Shown here one piece after another: positions 1-8,601 of a DNA stretch of 64,000 bases. This DNA is from an uncultured Pelagibacteraceae bacterium. GTDB taxonomy: Bacteria; Pseudomonadota; Alphaproteobacteria; Pelagibacterales; Pelagibacteraceae. The notes below the pieces were generated by a model. It saw only the letters and a list, made by a program, of their open reading frames with translations. It was not told the origin of the DNA and did no database searches. The stretch is from positions 62,001 through 126,000 of the forward strand of contig CABYNS010000003.1 of NCBI GenBank assembly GCA_902520335.1, read 5' to 3'. Both the position numbers and the translations under genes were made by a program. Every line of letters begins with the position of its first letter. The first letter of the stretch is position 1.

Positions 1-60
1 AAACCTCTTCTAAATTAAAATAAACGTTGTTAAATATAACCAAAATTAGTATATTTAAAT

Positions 61-663
61 ATGGATAAATTGTTAGCCTCCCTACCAAGAACAATACATG
101 CCTCATTAGCATTAGCTGTTGTAGTCTTCATTGGATTGTTTTATCAAAATGATGGATTTAGTTTCGATAGACTTTTCTGGTCTTGGTTGACAAGATTTTT
201 TCACGTTGTTGTAGCAATAATGTGGATAGGACTTTTGTGGTATTTCAATTTCGTGCAGATCCCTAACATGATTAAAATTCCTGATGAGCAAAAACCAGCT
301 ATAGGTAAAGTTATTGCTCCAGCTGCTCTTTTTTATTTTAGATGGGCAGCAGCGCTTACTATTCTATCAGGATTTATATTAGCATGGTTAAATGGATATC
401 TTCACGACGCTATGACTTTAAGCATAGGCTCAGGAGTACCGAAACATACTGCCATCGGAATTGGTATGTGGTTAGGTGTTGTTATGGCTTTTAATGTATG
501 GTTCGTAATTTGGCCAAATCAGAAAAAAGCTTTAGGTATAGTTGAATGTGAACCTGAGGTGAAAGCAAAATCCGCTAAGACTGCTATGCTGTTCTCAAGA
601 ACTAATACTTTGTTATCTTTGCCAATGCTACTTTCAATGGTAGCTGCCCAAAATTTATATTAA
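61..663 (+). CDS. PuuD-like (urate hydroxylase N-domain) membrane protein
   Basis: A 200-residue integral membrane protein with about five hydrophobic segments. The stretch FHVVVAIMWIGLLWYFNF (about residues 47-64) and the later FYFRWAAALTILSGF resemble the membrane domain of the PuuD / Urate_ox_N family, which in characterised members carries a C-terminal cytochrome c domain and oxidises urate. No CxxCH haem site is present here, so urate oxidation is uncertain and the protein may serve another membrane redox role. The gene stands alone on this strand and its stop codon overlaps that of secF, which converges on it. The 60 bases before it are AT-rich with no clear ribosome binding site. Family match is likely; function is a guess. 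Confidence 0.6.
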   Translation: MDKLLASLPRTIHASLALAVVVFIGLFYQNDGFSFDRLFWSWLTRFFHVVVAIMWIGLLWYFNFVQIPNMIKIPDEQKPAIGKVIAPAALFYFRWAAALTILSGFILAWLNGYLHDAMTLSIGSGVPKHTAIGIGMWLGVVMAFNVWFVIWPNQKKALGIVECEPEVKAKSAKTAMLFSRTNTLLSLPMLLSMVAAQNLY

Positions 664-1544
664 TTTTTATCTTCTCTAAGAACTGTTTTTTGAGATACAT
701 TTAGTCTTACTAACACTGTGTTTGCAATGTAAATTGATGAATAAGTACCAAAAATTACACCGAATATCATTGCTAAAGAAAAACCCTTCAAAACTTCACC
801 ACCAAAAAAGAATATTGAAAGTAAAGCTAAAAGTGTTGTAATAGAAGTTATCAAAGTTCTAGATAAAGTTTCATTTATAGAAATGTTTGTTAATTCAAAA
901 ATTTTAATATCTGAATATTTTCTTAAATTCTCTCTAACTCTATCAAAAATAACGACTGTATCATTCATTGAATAACCTACTATTGTTAATACAGCAGCAA
1001 TTATTGAAAGATTGATCTCAAGACCCAACAATGAGAAAACACCAAGTGTAACAATTACATCATGAAATAAAGCAACTATAGCACCTAAGCTAAACTGCCA
1101 TTCAAATCTTATCCAAATGTAAACAAGCATTAAAAACAAAGCAACCGATATTGCAATTACACCTGATTTTAATAATTCAGCACTAACTTTAGGACCAACA
1201 TTTTCCACACGTCTAAAATTGAAGTTATTTCCAAATGATTTATCCAAATTCTTTTTAATTTCTTCAATTACGTTTTTATTTTCATTATTTTCAAACTTAA
1301 TCAAATAATCAGTCTCATTACCAAAATTTTTAACAGATACATCACCTAAATTCATTTGACTTAAATTATCTCTAAGCGAAGAAACATTAATTTTTGAATC
1401 TGAAGATCTTAATTCAATAAGAGTTCCACCTTTGAAATCTATTCCAAAATTTAAACCTTTAAATGTAAGTAATAATAAGGAAATTATTACTAAGGATACT
1501 GAAAGAATATTAAATTTATTGTAATATCTATTAAAAGCTATCAT
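660..1544 (-). CDS. secF: Protein translocase subunit SecF
   Basis: SecF is the smaller of the two RND-type membrane subunits that assist SecYEG in pulling preproteins across the inner membrane, using the proton motive force. The 294 residues start with a transmembrane helix, followed by the family motif GIDFKGG at residues 34-40, a periplasmic P1 domain to about residue 120, and five C-terminal helices. The block GYSMNDTVVIFDRVREN lies in the conserved TM4 region. Length is normal for the family. The start lies directly after the secD stop, so the two are translationally coupled in a yajC-secD-secF operon. Confidence 0.96.
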   Translation of the reverse strand: MIAFNRYYNKFNILSVSLVIISLLLLTFKGLNFGIDFKGGTLIELRSSDSKINVSSLRDNLSQMNLGDVSVKNFGNETDYLIKFENNENKNVIEEIKKNLDKSFGNNFNFRRVENVGPKVSAELLKSGVIAISVALFLMLVYIWIRFEWQFSLGAIVALFHDVIVTLGVFSLLGLEINLSIIAAVLTIVGYSMNDTVVIFDRVRENLRKYSDIKIFELTNISINETLSRTLITSITTLLALLSIFFFGGEVLKGFSLAMIFGVIFGTYSSIYIANTVLVRLNVSQKTVLREDKN

Positions 1545-3098
1545 TTAAATCAGTCCCTGTTTTTCTTTATTTTTTGATACATATAAAACAGTTAATAATC
1601 TTGCTATAAAGTAGACTGTAAATAGTGTTGTAAATATCCCAATTCCTAAAGTTAATGAAAATCCTTTAATTGGACCTGATCCCATGAAAAATAAAATTAT
1701 TGCTGCTAATAAAGTTGTTATATTAGCATCTAATATAGCAGTTCTTGATTTTGTATAGCCACTGTCAAATGCTATCAAATTATTTTTTTCATTCTTGAGT
1801 TCTTCTCTAATTCTTTCAAAAATAAGAACATTTGCATCAACAGCCATACCAACGGTAAGAATTATTCCTGCTATACCAGGTAAAGTTAGGGTTGCTTCAA
1901 ATAAAGTAAGTACACCAACCAATATAAAAAGGTTTAACACTAAAGCAATATTAGTGATAATCCCAAAAATTTTATATTTAACTAAAATAAAAAGGATAAC
2001 CAATATAAAACCAATCAAGAGTGCAAGCATACCCGCATTTATAGAATCTTGTCCTAAATCAGGGCCAACAGTTCTTTCTTCAATTATATTTAGAGGTGCA
2101 GGTAATGCACCTGATCTTAAAAGTAACGCAAGGTCAGTGGCTGATTGAAATGTAAATCCACCACTAATTTGACCAGATCCAGTTGCAATTGTATCTCTTA
2201 TCACCGGAGCACTGATTATTTTTCCATCTAAAACGATAGCTAATCTTTTGCCAATACCAGTTGATGTAGCTTTACCGAATCTTTTTGCACCTACCCTATC
2301 CAAAGAAAAATTTACGATAGTTTCGTTAGTTTCACTATTCATTCTTGGCTGAGCGTCCAAAAGATTATCACCACTTAATATAATTCTTTTACTAACTATT
2401 GCTTCCTCAGAACCATCTTCAAATACTAATTTTTCTGCTCCAAATGAATCTTCAGTATCGTTCGTAACAAATCTAAATGTTAAATTGGCAGTCTTACCTA
2501 ATAAAGATTTTATTCTCATTGGATCATCTAAACCTGGTAATTCAACTAAAATTCTGTCATTGCCTCTTTTAAGAATATTGGGCTCGTTTGTACCGATTTC
2601 ATCAATTCTTCTTCTAACTATTTCTAGTGCTTGATCTTGAGAGGAAGTTTTTAGATTAATAATACCTTGCTTAGAGTAAGAAACTTTAAAAGAATTATTT
2701 TCTTCTATTATGTCTAATTGATGTGATTTAAATCTTTGGTAATAAGGATTTATTCTACTTTCCTCTGATTTAAATTCATCCAAAATAGCTTGTTTAGAAT
2801 TTTCATCTGAAGTGAAAAAAAGATTTTGATCTAAAAGTTTGAAATTTGTTATTTTTATATTTTTATCTTTAAAATAATTTCTTATTGTAACAGTTAAATT
2901 TTGAAGTTTTTGTTCAATTACTGGATCGTTATCAATTTCAAGCAACAGATAAGATCCGCCTTGTAAATCTAGTCCTAAATTTATCTTTTTATCTAACAAC
3001 TTATTATCAAATTTAAAAAGATTTGATGAAGCGATGATGATAAAAAAAATAGAAATTAACGTAATGAAAATAATTCTTAGTTTTGAAAAATATAACAC
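1545..3098 (-). CDS. secD: Protein translocase subunit SecD
   Basis: SecD pairs with SecF to complete Sec-dependent export from the periplasmic side of the inner membrane. The protein has 517 residues: an N-terminal helix, the motif LGLDLQGGSYLLLEID at about residues 42-57, a large periplasmic region containing LVELPGLDDP and the P1-head segment, then five helices. The TM4 signature GMAVDANVLIFERIREEL is near residue 420. It lies between yajC (16-base gap) and secF (no gap) on the same strand. The length is slightly below that of enteric SecD and typical of alphaproteobacteria. Confidence 0.96.
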   Translation of the reverse strand: MLYFSKLRIIFITLISIFFIIIASSNLFKFDNKLLDKKINLGLDLQGGSYLLLEIDNDPVIEQKLQNLTVTIRNYFKDKNIKITNFKLLDQNLFFTSDENSKQAILDEFKSEESRINPYYQRFKSHQLDIIEENNSFKVSYSKQGIINLKTSSQDQALEIVRRRIDEIGTNEPNILKRGNDRILVELPGLDDPMRIKSLLGKTANLTFRFVTNDTEDSFGAEKLVFEDGSEEAIVSKRIILSGDNLLDAQPRMNSETNETIVNFSLDRVGAKRFGKATSTGIGKRLAIVLDGKIISAPVIRDTIATGSGQISGGFTFQSATDLALLLRSGALPAPLNIIEERTVGPDLGQDSINAGMLALLIGFILVILFILVKYKIFGIITNIALVLNLFILVGVLTLFEATLTLPGIAGIILTVGMAVDANVLIFERIREELKNEKNNLIAFDSGYTKSRTAILDANITTLLAAIILFFMGSGPIKGFSLTLGIGIFTTLFTVYFIARLLTVLYVSKNKEKQGLI

Positions 3099-3114
3099 TT
3101 TATTTTAACAAAAA

Positions 3115-3402
3115 TTATTTTTTAACTTCTTGGGAATTCATTAGACTTTGAACACCGGTACCTCTAATTACTTCAACTGTTACGTTATCAGCAATTTCTA
3201 CTTCAATCTTATCATTATCGATAACTCTTGAAATTGTCCCAGTAATACCACCAGAAGTTACAATCTTGTCACCTTTTTTCAAACTCTCAACCATAGCTTT
3301 ATGTTCTTTAACTTTCTTTTGCTGAGGTCTTATTAAGAAAAAATAAAAAATAACAAAAATTAAAATTAACGGTATAAATTGACCTATTCCTGCACTATCC
3401 AT
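3115..3402 (-). CDS. yajC: Preprotein translocase accessory subunit YajC
   Basis: YajC is a small single-span inner-membrane protein found in complex with SecDF. The 95 residues show one hydrophobic helix at about 8-24, the conserved FFLIRPQQKK at its cytoplasmic end, and the GDKIVTSGGITGTI segment of the soluble beta domain. It begins the yajC-secD-secF operon. The 54 bases upstream, after the end of serS transcription, may hold its promoter, but no clear -35/-10 pair was fixed. Confidence 0.93.
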   Translation of the reverse strand: MDSAGIGQFIPLILIFVIFYFFLIRPQQKKVKEHKAMVESLKKGDKIVTSGGITGTISRVIDNDKIEVEIADNVTVEVIRGTGVQSLMNSQEVKK

Positions 3403-3456
3403 AAAACTCCTTAACTAAAATTGATTATTTATACTATATAAAAGATTAAAACAACT

Positions 3457-4716
3457 TTATTTGACAGAAATTTTTTCCAAATTGTCCATATACGGTCTTA
3501 AAACTTTTGGAATTATTATCGAACCATCTTTTTGCTGATAATTTTCTAAAATTGCTATCAAAGTTCTACCTACGGCTAGACCACTCCCGTTCAAAGTACC
3601 AACATAAAGAGTTTCTTTTTTTTGATTCTTATATCTTGTTTTCATTCTCACTGCTTGAAAAGTTGAACAAGATGAACAAGAGGAAATTTCTCTGTATTTT
3701 TTCTCTGAGGGTAGCCAAACTTCAATGTCATAGGTTTTCTCAGCACTAAAGCCCATATCACCACTACAAAGAATCATTTTTCTATATGGCAATTCCAATA
3801 GATCTAAAATTGATGTTGCACATTTCGTCATTCGCTCAAGTTCCTCTAGGCATTTTTCTTGTTCAACAATACTGACCATCTCAACTTTATAAAACTGATG
3901 TTGTCTAATCATCCCTTTTGTATCTTTGCCATAACTACCCGCCTCTTTTCTAAAGCAAGGCGTGGATGCAACAAATCTCATTGGTAGATCTTTTTGATTA
4001 ATAATCTTATCTTTAACAATATTGGTTAAAATTACCTCTGCAGTGGGTATTAAAAATTTCCTTTCACCATTATCTTCAAGTTTAATTTCAAATTGATCAT
4101 TTTCAAATTTAGGAAGTTGACCAGTACCAAACATTGTACTTTCGGAAGCGAATAAAGGTGGTGAAATTTCTTCATAACCATTTTTTATTATGTGCGTATC
4201 TAACATAAAATTTGAAATAGCTCTCTCTAGTAATGCCAGTTTATTTTTAACAAATACAAAACGTGAACCCGTAGTTTTTGTCGCTAAATCAAAATCAAGC
4301 ATTCCAAGTTTTTCACCCAATTCATAATGTGATAAAGGATTAAAATCAAATTTTGGTATTTGTCCTGACTTCATTATTTCTACATTATCATTTTCATCTT
4401 TACCGTTAGGAACATCCTTGTGAGGAATATTTGGGATAAATGATAAAATTTTATCTAGTTGGTCTTTTATTTTTTTTTGCTGTTTTGATATTTCGTCTAT
4501 TTCATTTGAAATTTCTTTTGATTTTTTAAATAATTTTTCATCTTTAGATTTTGAAATTTCTTTCTTTTCATTCTCTAAAGACTCTTTTTTTTGAATAAAA
4601 TTTCTATTTTTGACATCTAAATCTTCAAGTTCCTTAAAATCTATCTTAAGAAATCTATTCTTCAAAGCATTTTTAAAATCATCAAAATTTTTTCTTATTT
4701 CCTTTAAGTTATGCAT
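3457..4716 (-). CDS. serS: Seryl-tRNA synthetase
   Basis: A class II synthetase that charges tRNA-Ser (and tRNA-Sec where present) with serine in the cytoplasm. The 419 residues begin with the long coiled-coil arm (about residues 30-100, rich in K and E) that grips the tRNA variable arm. The catalytic core follows: motif 2 is seen around FRKEAGSYGKDTKGM and motif 3 at NGSGLAVGRTLIAILE near the C-terminus. Length is standard. The start overlaps the end of tatC by 8 bases, so it is read from the tat operon. Confidence 0.97.
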   Translation of the reverse strand: MHNLKEIRKNFDDFKNALKNRFLKIDFKELEDLDVKNRNFIQKKESLENEKKEISKSKDEKLFKKSKEISNEIDEISKQQKKIKDQLDKILSFIPNIPHKDVPNGKDENDNVEIMKSGQIPKFDFNPLSHYELGEKLGMLDFDLATKTTGSRFVFVKNKLALLERAISNFMLDTHIIKNGYEEISPPLFASESTMFGTGQLPKFENDQFEIKLEDNGERKFLIPTAEVILTNIVKDKIINQKDLPMRFVASTPCFRKEAGSYGKDTKGMIRQHQFYKVEMVSIVEQEKCLEELERMTKCATSILDLLELPYRKMILCSGDMGFSAEKTYDIEVWLPSEKKYREISSCSSCSTFQAVRMKTRYKNQKKETLYVGTLNGSGLAVGRTLIAILENYQQKDGSIIIPKVLRPYMDNLEKISVK

Positions 4717-5479
4717 TAGAATCTTTAAATTTCTTATCCTCTATAAACTTTACAGAAAAAATTGATAATTCATATAAAATTAATAAAGGAATTGCTAAAC
4801 CAATTTGTGTGATAGGGTCAGGTGGTGTTAATAATGCTGCTGCAGCAAAAATTATAACTACAACATATTTTCTTCTTTTCTTTAGAAATTCAGAATCAAC
4901 AACACCAATTCTTGCTAGCAAACTTAAGACCACAGGTAATTGAAAACTTATACCAAAAGCGAAAATAAGTTTCATGACTAGTGATAAATATTCATTTACC
5001 TTAGCTTCTAGTTGAATCGGTAAATTTGTAGATAAACCTGTACTTTCAAACGATAAAAAAAACTTTATCGCTAATGGCATTATCAAATAATAAACTAACA
5101 TCCCCCCAAGAAAAAAAAGCACTGGAGTTAATATTAGATAAGGTAGTATTGCATGCTTTTCATGTTTATATAAACCAGGCGCTATAAATTTCCAAATTTG
5201 CATCAGTATAAACGGGCAAGTGACAAAGAATGCTGTAAAGAAAGAAATCTTTAGATATGTTAAAAAAGTTTCCTGGAGAGCGGTAAATATTAATCTTCTG
5301 TCTGTTCCATCGTCTTTAACAGCTTGGGCAAAAGGATCTACTAAAAAACCATATAAATGTTCTGCAAAAAAATAACATCCAATAAAAAAAACAATTAGAA
5401 AAATAAAACTATGTATAAGTCTTTTTCTTAGTTCAGCTAAATGGCTTACAAAACCACCTTCTTTATCATTCTGACTCAT
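4709..5479 (-). CDS. tatC: Sec-independent translocase TatC
   Basis: TatC is the polytopic receptor of the twin-arginine export pathway that moves folded proteins across the inner membrane. The 256 residues contain six hydrophobic segments and the conserved N-terminal cytoplasmic motif SHLAELRKRL at about residues 13-22, which is part of the signal-peptide site. The gene order tatA-tatB-tatC-serS with small overlaps (14 bases with tatB, 8 with serS) marks one operon. Confidence 0.96.
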   Translation of the reverse strand: MSQNDKEGGFVSHLAELRKRLIHSFIFLIVFFIGCYFFAEHLYGFLVDPFAQAVKDDGTDRRLIFTALQETFLTYLKISFFTAFFVTCPFILMQIWKFIAPGLYKHEKHAILPYLILTPVLFFLGGMLVYYLIMPLAIKFFLSFESTGLSTNLPIQLEAKVNEYLSLVMKLIFAFGISFQLPVVLSLLARIGVVDSEFLKKRRKYVVVIIFAAAALLTPPDPITQIGLAIPLLILYELSIFSVKFIEDKKFKDSNA

Positions 5480-5681
5480 GCTTTTTTTCTTCTTTTTTTT
5501 CTATTTTATCATTTTCAATATCAATATTTGAAATTTCATTTTGGACGTTATTTATATAATTCTTAATTGTACCAATCCATGAGCCAACTTTTTTTAACAT
5601 TATTGGAAAATCTTTTGGTCCAAGAACAACAATAGCTATTGCTACGATAATTAAAATCTCAAACCAACCAATAGTAGGCAT
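5466..5681 (-). CDS. tatB: Twin-arginine translocase TatB
   Basis: A 71-residue single-span protein with one N-terminal helix (GWFEILIIVAIAIVVLGP, residues 5-22), an amphipathic helix after the LGPKDFP hinge, and a charged tail. TatB-type members carry an acidic residue (here E8) early in the helix and partner TatC in signal recognition. It lies directly before tatC and overlaps it by 14 bases. It is shorter than enteric TatB, as is common in reduced genomes. Confidence 0.9.
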   Translation of the reverse strand: MPTIGWFEILIIVAIAIVVLGPKDFPIMLKKVGSWIGTIKNYINNVQNEISNIDIENDKIEKKEEKKHESE

Positions 5682-5686
5682 GTGAT

Positions 5687-5887
5687 TTAATCTTTTTTGT
5701 TATTATCTTGATTATCTTCGGAAATATTTTTAGGTTCGTTGTCATCAGTAACATCTGATGCCATACCTTTTTTGAAGCTCTTAATTCCTTTAGCAACATC
5801 TCCCATCAAACTTGAAATCTTACCTCTTCCAAAAAGTAACACCACAAGTATAACAACAATTGCTATCTGCCAAATTCCTATGCTCAT
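5687..5887 (-). CDS. tatA: Twin-arginine translocase TatA
   Basis: A 66-residue pore-forming subunit of the Tat system. It shows the TatA pattern: a short helix starting [21 protein letters not shown] (here split: the helix at residues 4-18, then the FGRGKI hinge), an amphipathic helix, and an acidic tail rich in D and N. It is the first gene of the tatABC-serS run and precedes tatB by 5 bases. The 55 bases before it separate it from scpB. Confidence 0.93.
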   Translation of the reverse strand: MSIGIWQIAIVVILVVLLFGRGKISSLMGDVAKGIKSFKKGMASDVTDDNEPKNISEDNQDNNKKD

Positions 5888-5942
5888 AGAAAAGTTATAT
5901 ATCTTTTATTCTCAATTTTAAAGTGACTTTTTTTAACCTAAA

Positions 5943-6650
5943 TTATGAATTCTTATTTTTCTCCTCAGAGCCTAAAGTGCTGCTTAGCATTTCATCAATA
6001 TTCGAATAAATATCCTCTTTTTTACCATCTTGTTTCTCTTTATAAAATTTACCAGTTCCAAAAATAGCATTATCGATATTTGTACTATCGATGAGACCAG
6101 CGGCACCCAATTCATCAACAGTTGGTAAATCAGATAACTTTTGAAGATTAAAATGACTTAAAAAATCGTCAGTTGTAACATATTGAATTGGTTTTCCGGG
6201 GACATCTTTTCTACCACCTGGTTTTACCCAGTTTAGCTCCATCAAAATTTCAAGAGTATTTGTGCCAAATGCAACACCTCTAATTTCTTCAATTTCAGCA
6301 CGCGTTACTGGTTGATGATAAACAATGATTGCAAGTGTTTCAATTGCAGCTCTTGATAATTTTTTTTCAACAGTTTTTTCTTGTTTCATAATTTCAGAAA
6401 GATTTGGAGATGTTCTAAATGACCATTTTTTTGAGATACATACTAAGTTAATACCACGATCTTTATATTCATTCTGTAATTTTAATAAAATTTTTTCAAC
6501 ATTAGTTTTTTTTGAAATCTTATTTTCTATAGTTTCAATATCAAGAGGCTCCGCAGCTGCAAAAACTATTGCTTCAATTTCTTTTTCAATTGAAGATAAC
6601 TTTTTAGGAAAATCAATAATATTATTCTTTTTTATATTTTTTTTGTCCAT
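5943..6650 (-). CDS. scpB: Segregation and condensation protein B
   Basis: ScpB is the winged-helix kite subunit of the SMC-ScpAB condensin complex that compacts and segregates the chromosome. The 235 residues contain the ScpB core: EIEAIVFAAAEPLD near the N-terminus, then RAAIETLAIIVYHQPVTR and IEEIRGVAFGTNTLEIL. The C-terminal 50 residues are low-complexity and charged. The start shares one base with the scpA stop, so the two are coupled. Confidence 0.93.
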   Translation of the reverse strand: MDKKNIKKNNIIDFPKKLSSIEKEIEAIVFAAAEPLDIETIENKISKKTNVEKILLKLQNEYKDRGINLVCISKKWSFRTSPNLSEIMKQEKTVEKKLSRAAIETLAIIVYHQPVTRAEIEEIRGVAFGTNTLEILMELNWVKPGGRKDVPGKPIQYVTTDDFLSHFNLQKLSDLPTVDELGAAGLIDSTNIDNAIFGTGKFYKEKQDGKKEDIYSNIDEMLSSTLGSEEKNKNS

Positions 6651-7387
6651 TACTTTTCCTTAATAAAAATGTCATCAAATAAACTTTCTTGTTTAATTCT
6701 TAAATTACCTTCTTTAACAAGTTCAAGTGATCCAGCAAATATACCTGCAGTACCGGTTTTCTTATATTTAGTAACACTTTTGAAATTTTTAGGTATTAAG
6801 TCCTCTAATTTTTTCCAATCTGTTAATTTTCCAAAAAAATCTCTAATTGTTTTAATCCCCTCTTCAGTTGTGAAGACAGGTAGTTTTGGAATATTTATTT
6901 TTTGAAAATCTTTGGTCATAATGATTGTTGAATATGTCTTTAATAATTCAAATAAATTTACTTTAATTTCACTATTGTAGATGGGTCTAATGCCTGATTT
7001 GACACCTCTTGTTCTAATTTCACGACCTAACCTTTTACGTTTTAACATTTGTTCTGATAGTAGTCTTATTAACTCTAATTTTTTGAGTTGGAGTTTTAAT
7101 TTTTCTGCTACTTCTTGAACTTTAAACTCCTCTTCTGGTGTTCCTGGTAAAAGAAGTTTAGATTTCAAATAAGCGAGCCATGTGGCCATAAGTAAATACT
7201 CAGAGGCGGACTCTAAATTTAGATTTTTTTGATTTGTTATAAAATCATGAAATTGATCTGCAAGTTTTGTAATAGAAATATTTTCTAAATTCACCTTTTG
7301 AGATTTTGCAAGGTCTAATAATATATCTAATGGACCATTATAATTTTCAATATCAACACTAAAAGGTGAGGAATCATTTTCTGTCAT
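6650..7387 (-). CDS. scpA: Segregation and condensation protein A
   Basis: ScpA is the kleisin that bridges the SMC head domains of the bacterial condensin. The 245 residues start with the family pattern VDIENYNGPLDILLDLAKS and contain the DLLMATWLAYLKSKLLLP-type helix (here ASEYLLMATWLAYLKSKLLL, residues about 62-81) that contacts SMC and ScpB. It lies between nagZ and scpB in the same orientation, the common alphaproteobacterial arrangement. Confidence 0.93.
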   Translation of the reverse strand: MTENDSSPFSVDIENYNGPLDILLDLAKSQKVNLENISITKLADQFHDFITNQKNLNLESASEYLLMATWLAYLKSKLLLPGTPEEEFKVQEVAEKLKLQLKKLELIRLLSEQMLKRKRLGREIRTRGVKSGIRPIYNSEIKVNLFELLKTYSTIIMTKDFQKINIPKLPVFTTEEGIKTIRDFFGKLTDWKKLEDLIPKNFKSVTKYKKTGTAGIFAGSLELVKEGNLRIKQESLFDDIFIKEK

Positions 7388-7396
7388 AAATGAATA

Positions 7397-8344
7397 CTAG
7401 CTTATTATCTTATAAAATTGTGATGTTTTTTTTATTACAAATTTGCTTATGAAAGGTGAATTTTGAGCAACAATTTCCATCTCCTTTTCTTTCGCATTAC
7501 AATGTAAAACAAGATCACAACCAGCTTTAAACGCATTGATTGTATTTTCTTTAATTTTACCTTTCAAACTTTTCATTGATATATCGTCAGAAATCAGAAT
7601 ATTCTTAAAACCTATTTTATTTCTTATCAATTTTATCATTTTTTTAGAATGCGTTACTGTATTTTCTAAATCGATCTTTTTGAATATGATGTGTGCTGTC
7701 ATTGCAAAAAAAGAATTTTTCCTTTTGAAAGGAAAAAAATCATTTTTTAATAAGTAATCTAAATTTTTACTAATTACGGGTGTAAAATGGTGGCTATCAA
7801 CTTTTGCTAAACCATGTCCTGGTATATGTTTAATAACAGCTCCTATGCCATTATTATGGTGATAGTTGATACAATAATCGCCAATTATAGAAACTATTTT
7901 GGGATTACTAGAAAAAGATCTGTCTCCAATAATTGATGATGAACCTTTCTTTCTAAGATCTAAAACAGGACAAGTATTAATATTAACTCCTATCAATTTT
8001 AATAAATATGAAGTTTTATCAATAAATAATTTATAGAAAAATTTAAACTCCTTAGGTTTTTTTATAAATTTTTTGCCAAAAAATTCAGATGTCAAATTTT
8101 CAAAAGATATAATATTTTTAAGTCGGTTAACTCTACCACCTTCTTGATCGATCAAGATTGGATATTTATTGTCATTAAAGATCTTGCGTATAGACGTAGT
8201 TAATTGTTTTGCCTGTTTAATATCTTTTATGTTTCTAGTAAATAAAATTACTCCCCATGGCTTATATTTTCTAAGAAAATTCTTTTCTCTAAGGTTAAGT
8301 TTTGTTGATTTAATACCGGTAATAAAAGATCTTCGATTATTCAT
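7397..8344 (-). CDS. nagZ: Beta-N-acetylhexosaminidase (cell-wall recycling)
   Basis: A glycoside hydrolase family 3 enzyme that removes N-acetylglucosamine from muropeptides in the cytoplasm during cell-wall recycling. The sequence shows LIDQEGGRVNRL (substrate loop), the HIPGHGLAKVDSHH segment carrying the catalytic His/Asp loop, and ISDDISMKSL with the nucleophile Asp. The reading frame is open six codons further upstream (to 8362). I prefer the ATG at 8344, because it forms a TAATG junction with the stop of the upstream gene and gives 315 residues beginning MNNRRSFITG. It lies in the argS-(small protein)-nagZ-scpAB run. Confidence 0.92.
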   Translation of the reverse strand: MNNRRSFITGIKSTKLNLREKNFLRKYKPWGVILFTRNIKDIKQAKQLTTSIRKIFNDNKYPILIDQEGGRVNRLKNIISFENLTSEFFGKKFIKKPKEFKFFYKLFIDKTSYLLKLIGVNINTCPVLDLRKKGSSSIIGDRSFSSNPKIVSIIGDYCINYHHNNGIGAVIKHIPGHGLAKVDSHHFTPVISKNLDYLLKNDFFPFKRKNSFFAMTAHIIFKKIDLENTVTHSKKMIKLIRNKIGFKNILISDDISMKSLKGKIKENTINAFKAGCDLVLHCNAKEKEMEIVAQNSPFISKFVIKKTSQFYKIIS

Positions 8345-8601
8345 TAATCTAGAAGTTTCCAAAAGTTAAATTTTTTCTTTTTATCTTTATTAGATTTCTC
8401 TACATATTGAATGATATCTTTAGTATCATTTTCTAAAACTGGCAATTTTTTGGAATAAATATCAATTTTTTTGTCAATATTACTCAAAGATCTAAAAGAA
8501 TTTTTTTTATTATCATCTGAAAAATAATACTTACCTGTAAAAAATATAAAAAAACCGATGAGTAATAAAAATATTAAATATTTAATCTCTTTTAGCATCA
8601 C
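8344..8601 (-). CDS. Small single-span membrane protein, unknown
   Basis: An 85-residue protein with one N-terminal hydrophobic helix (about residues 9-24) followed by a polar, lysine- and asparagine-rich tail of some 60 residues, probably facing the periplasm. In many alphaproteobacteria a SPOR-domain protein occupies the place between argS and nagZ. No SPOR domain is visible here, so this may be a reduced remnant of it, but that is inference from position only. It overlaps the argS stop by 4 bases and meets nagZ at TAATG, so it is translated within the operon and is likely a real gene. Confidence 0.7.
   Translation of the reverse strand: MMLKEIKYLIFLLLIGFFIFFTGKYYFSDDNKKNSFRSLSNIDKKIDIYSKKLPVLENDTKDIIQYVEKSNKDKKKKFNFWKLLD

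Noticed and set aside
1795-2148. 117-codon open frame antisense to secD
   Set aside because: It lies wholly inside a clearly conserved gene on the other strand, and its sequence is the low-complexity shadow typical of AT-rich coding DNA. The same holds for frames such as 22300-22581, 29290-29688 and 50099-50380.
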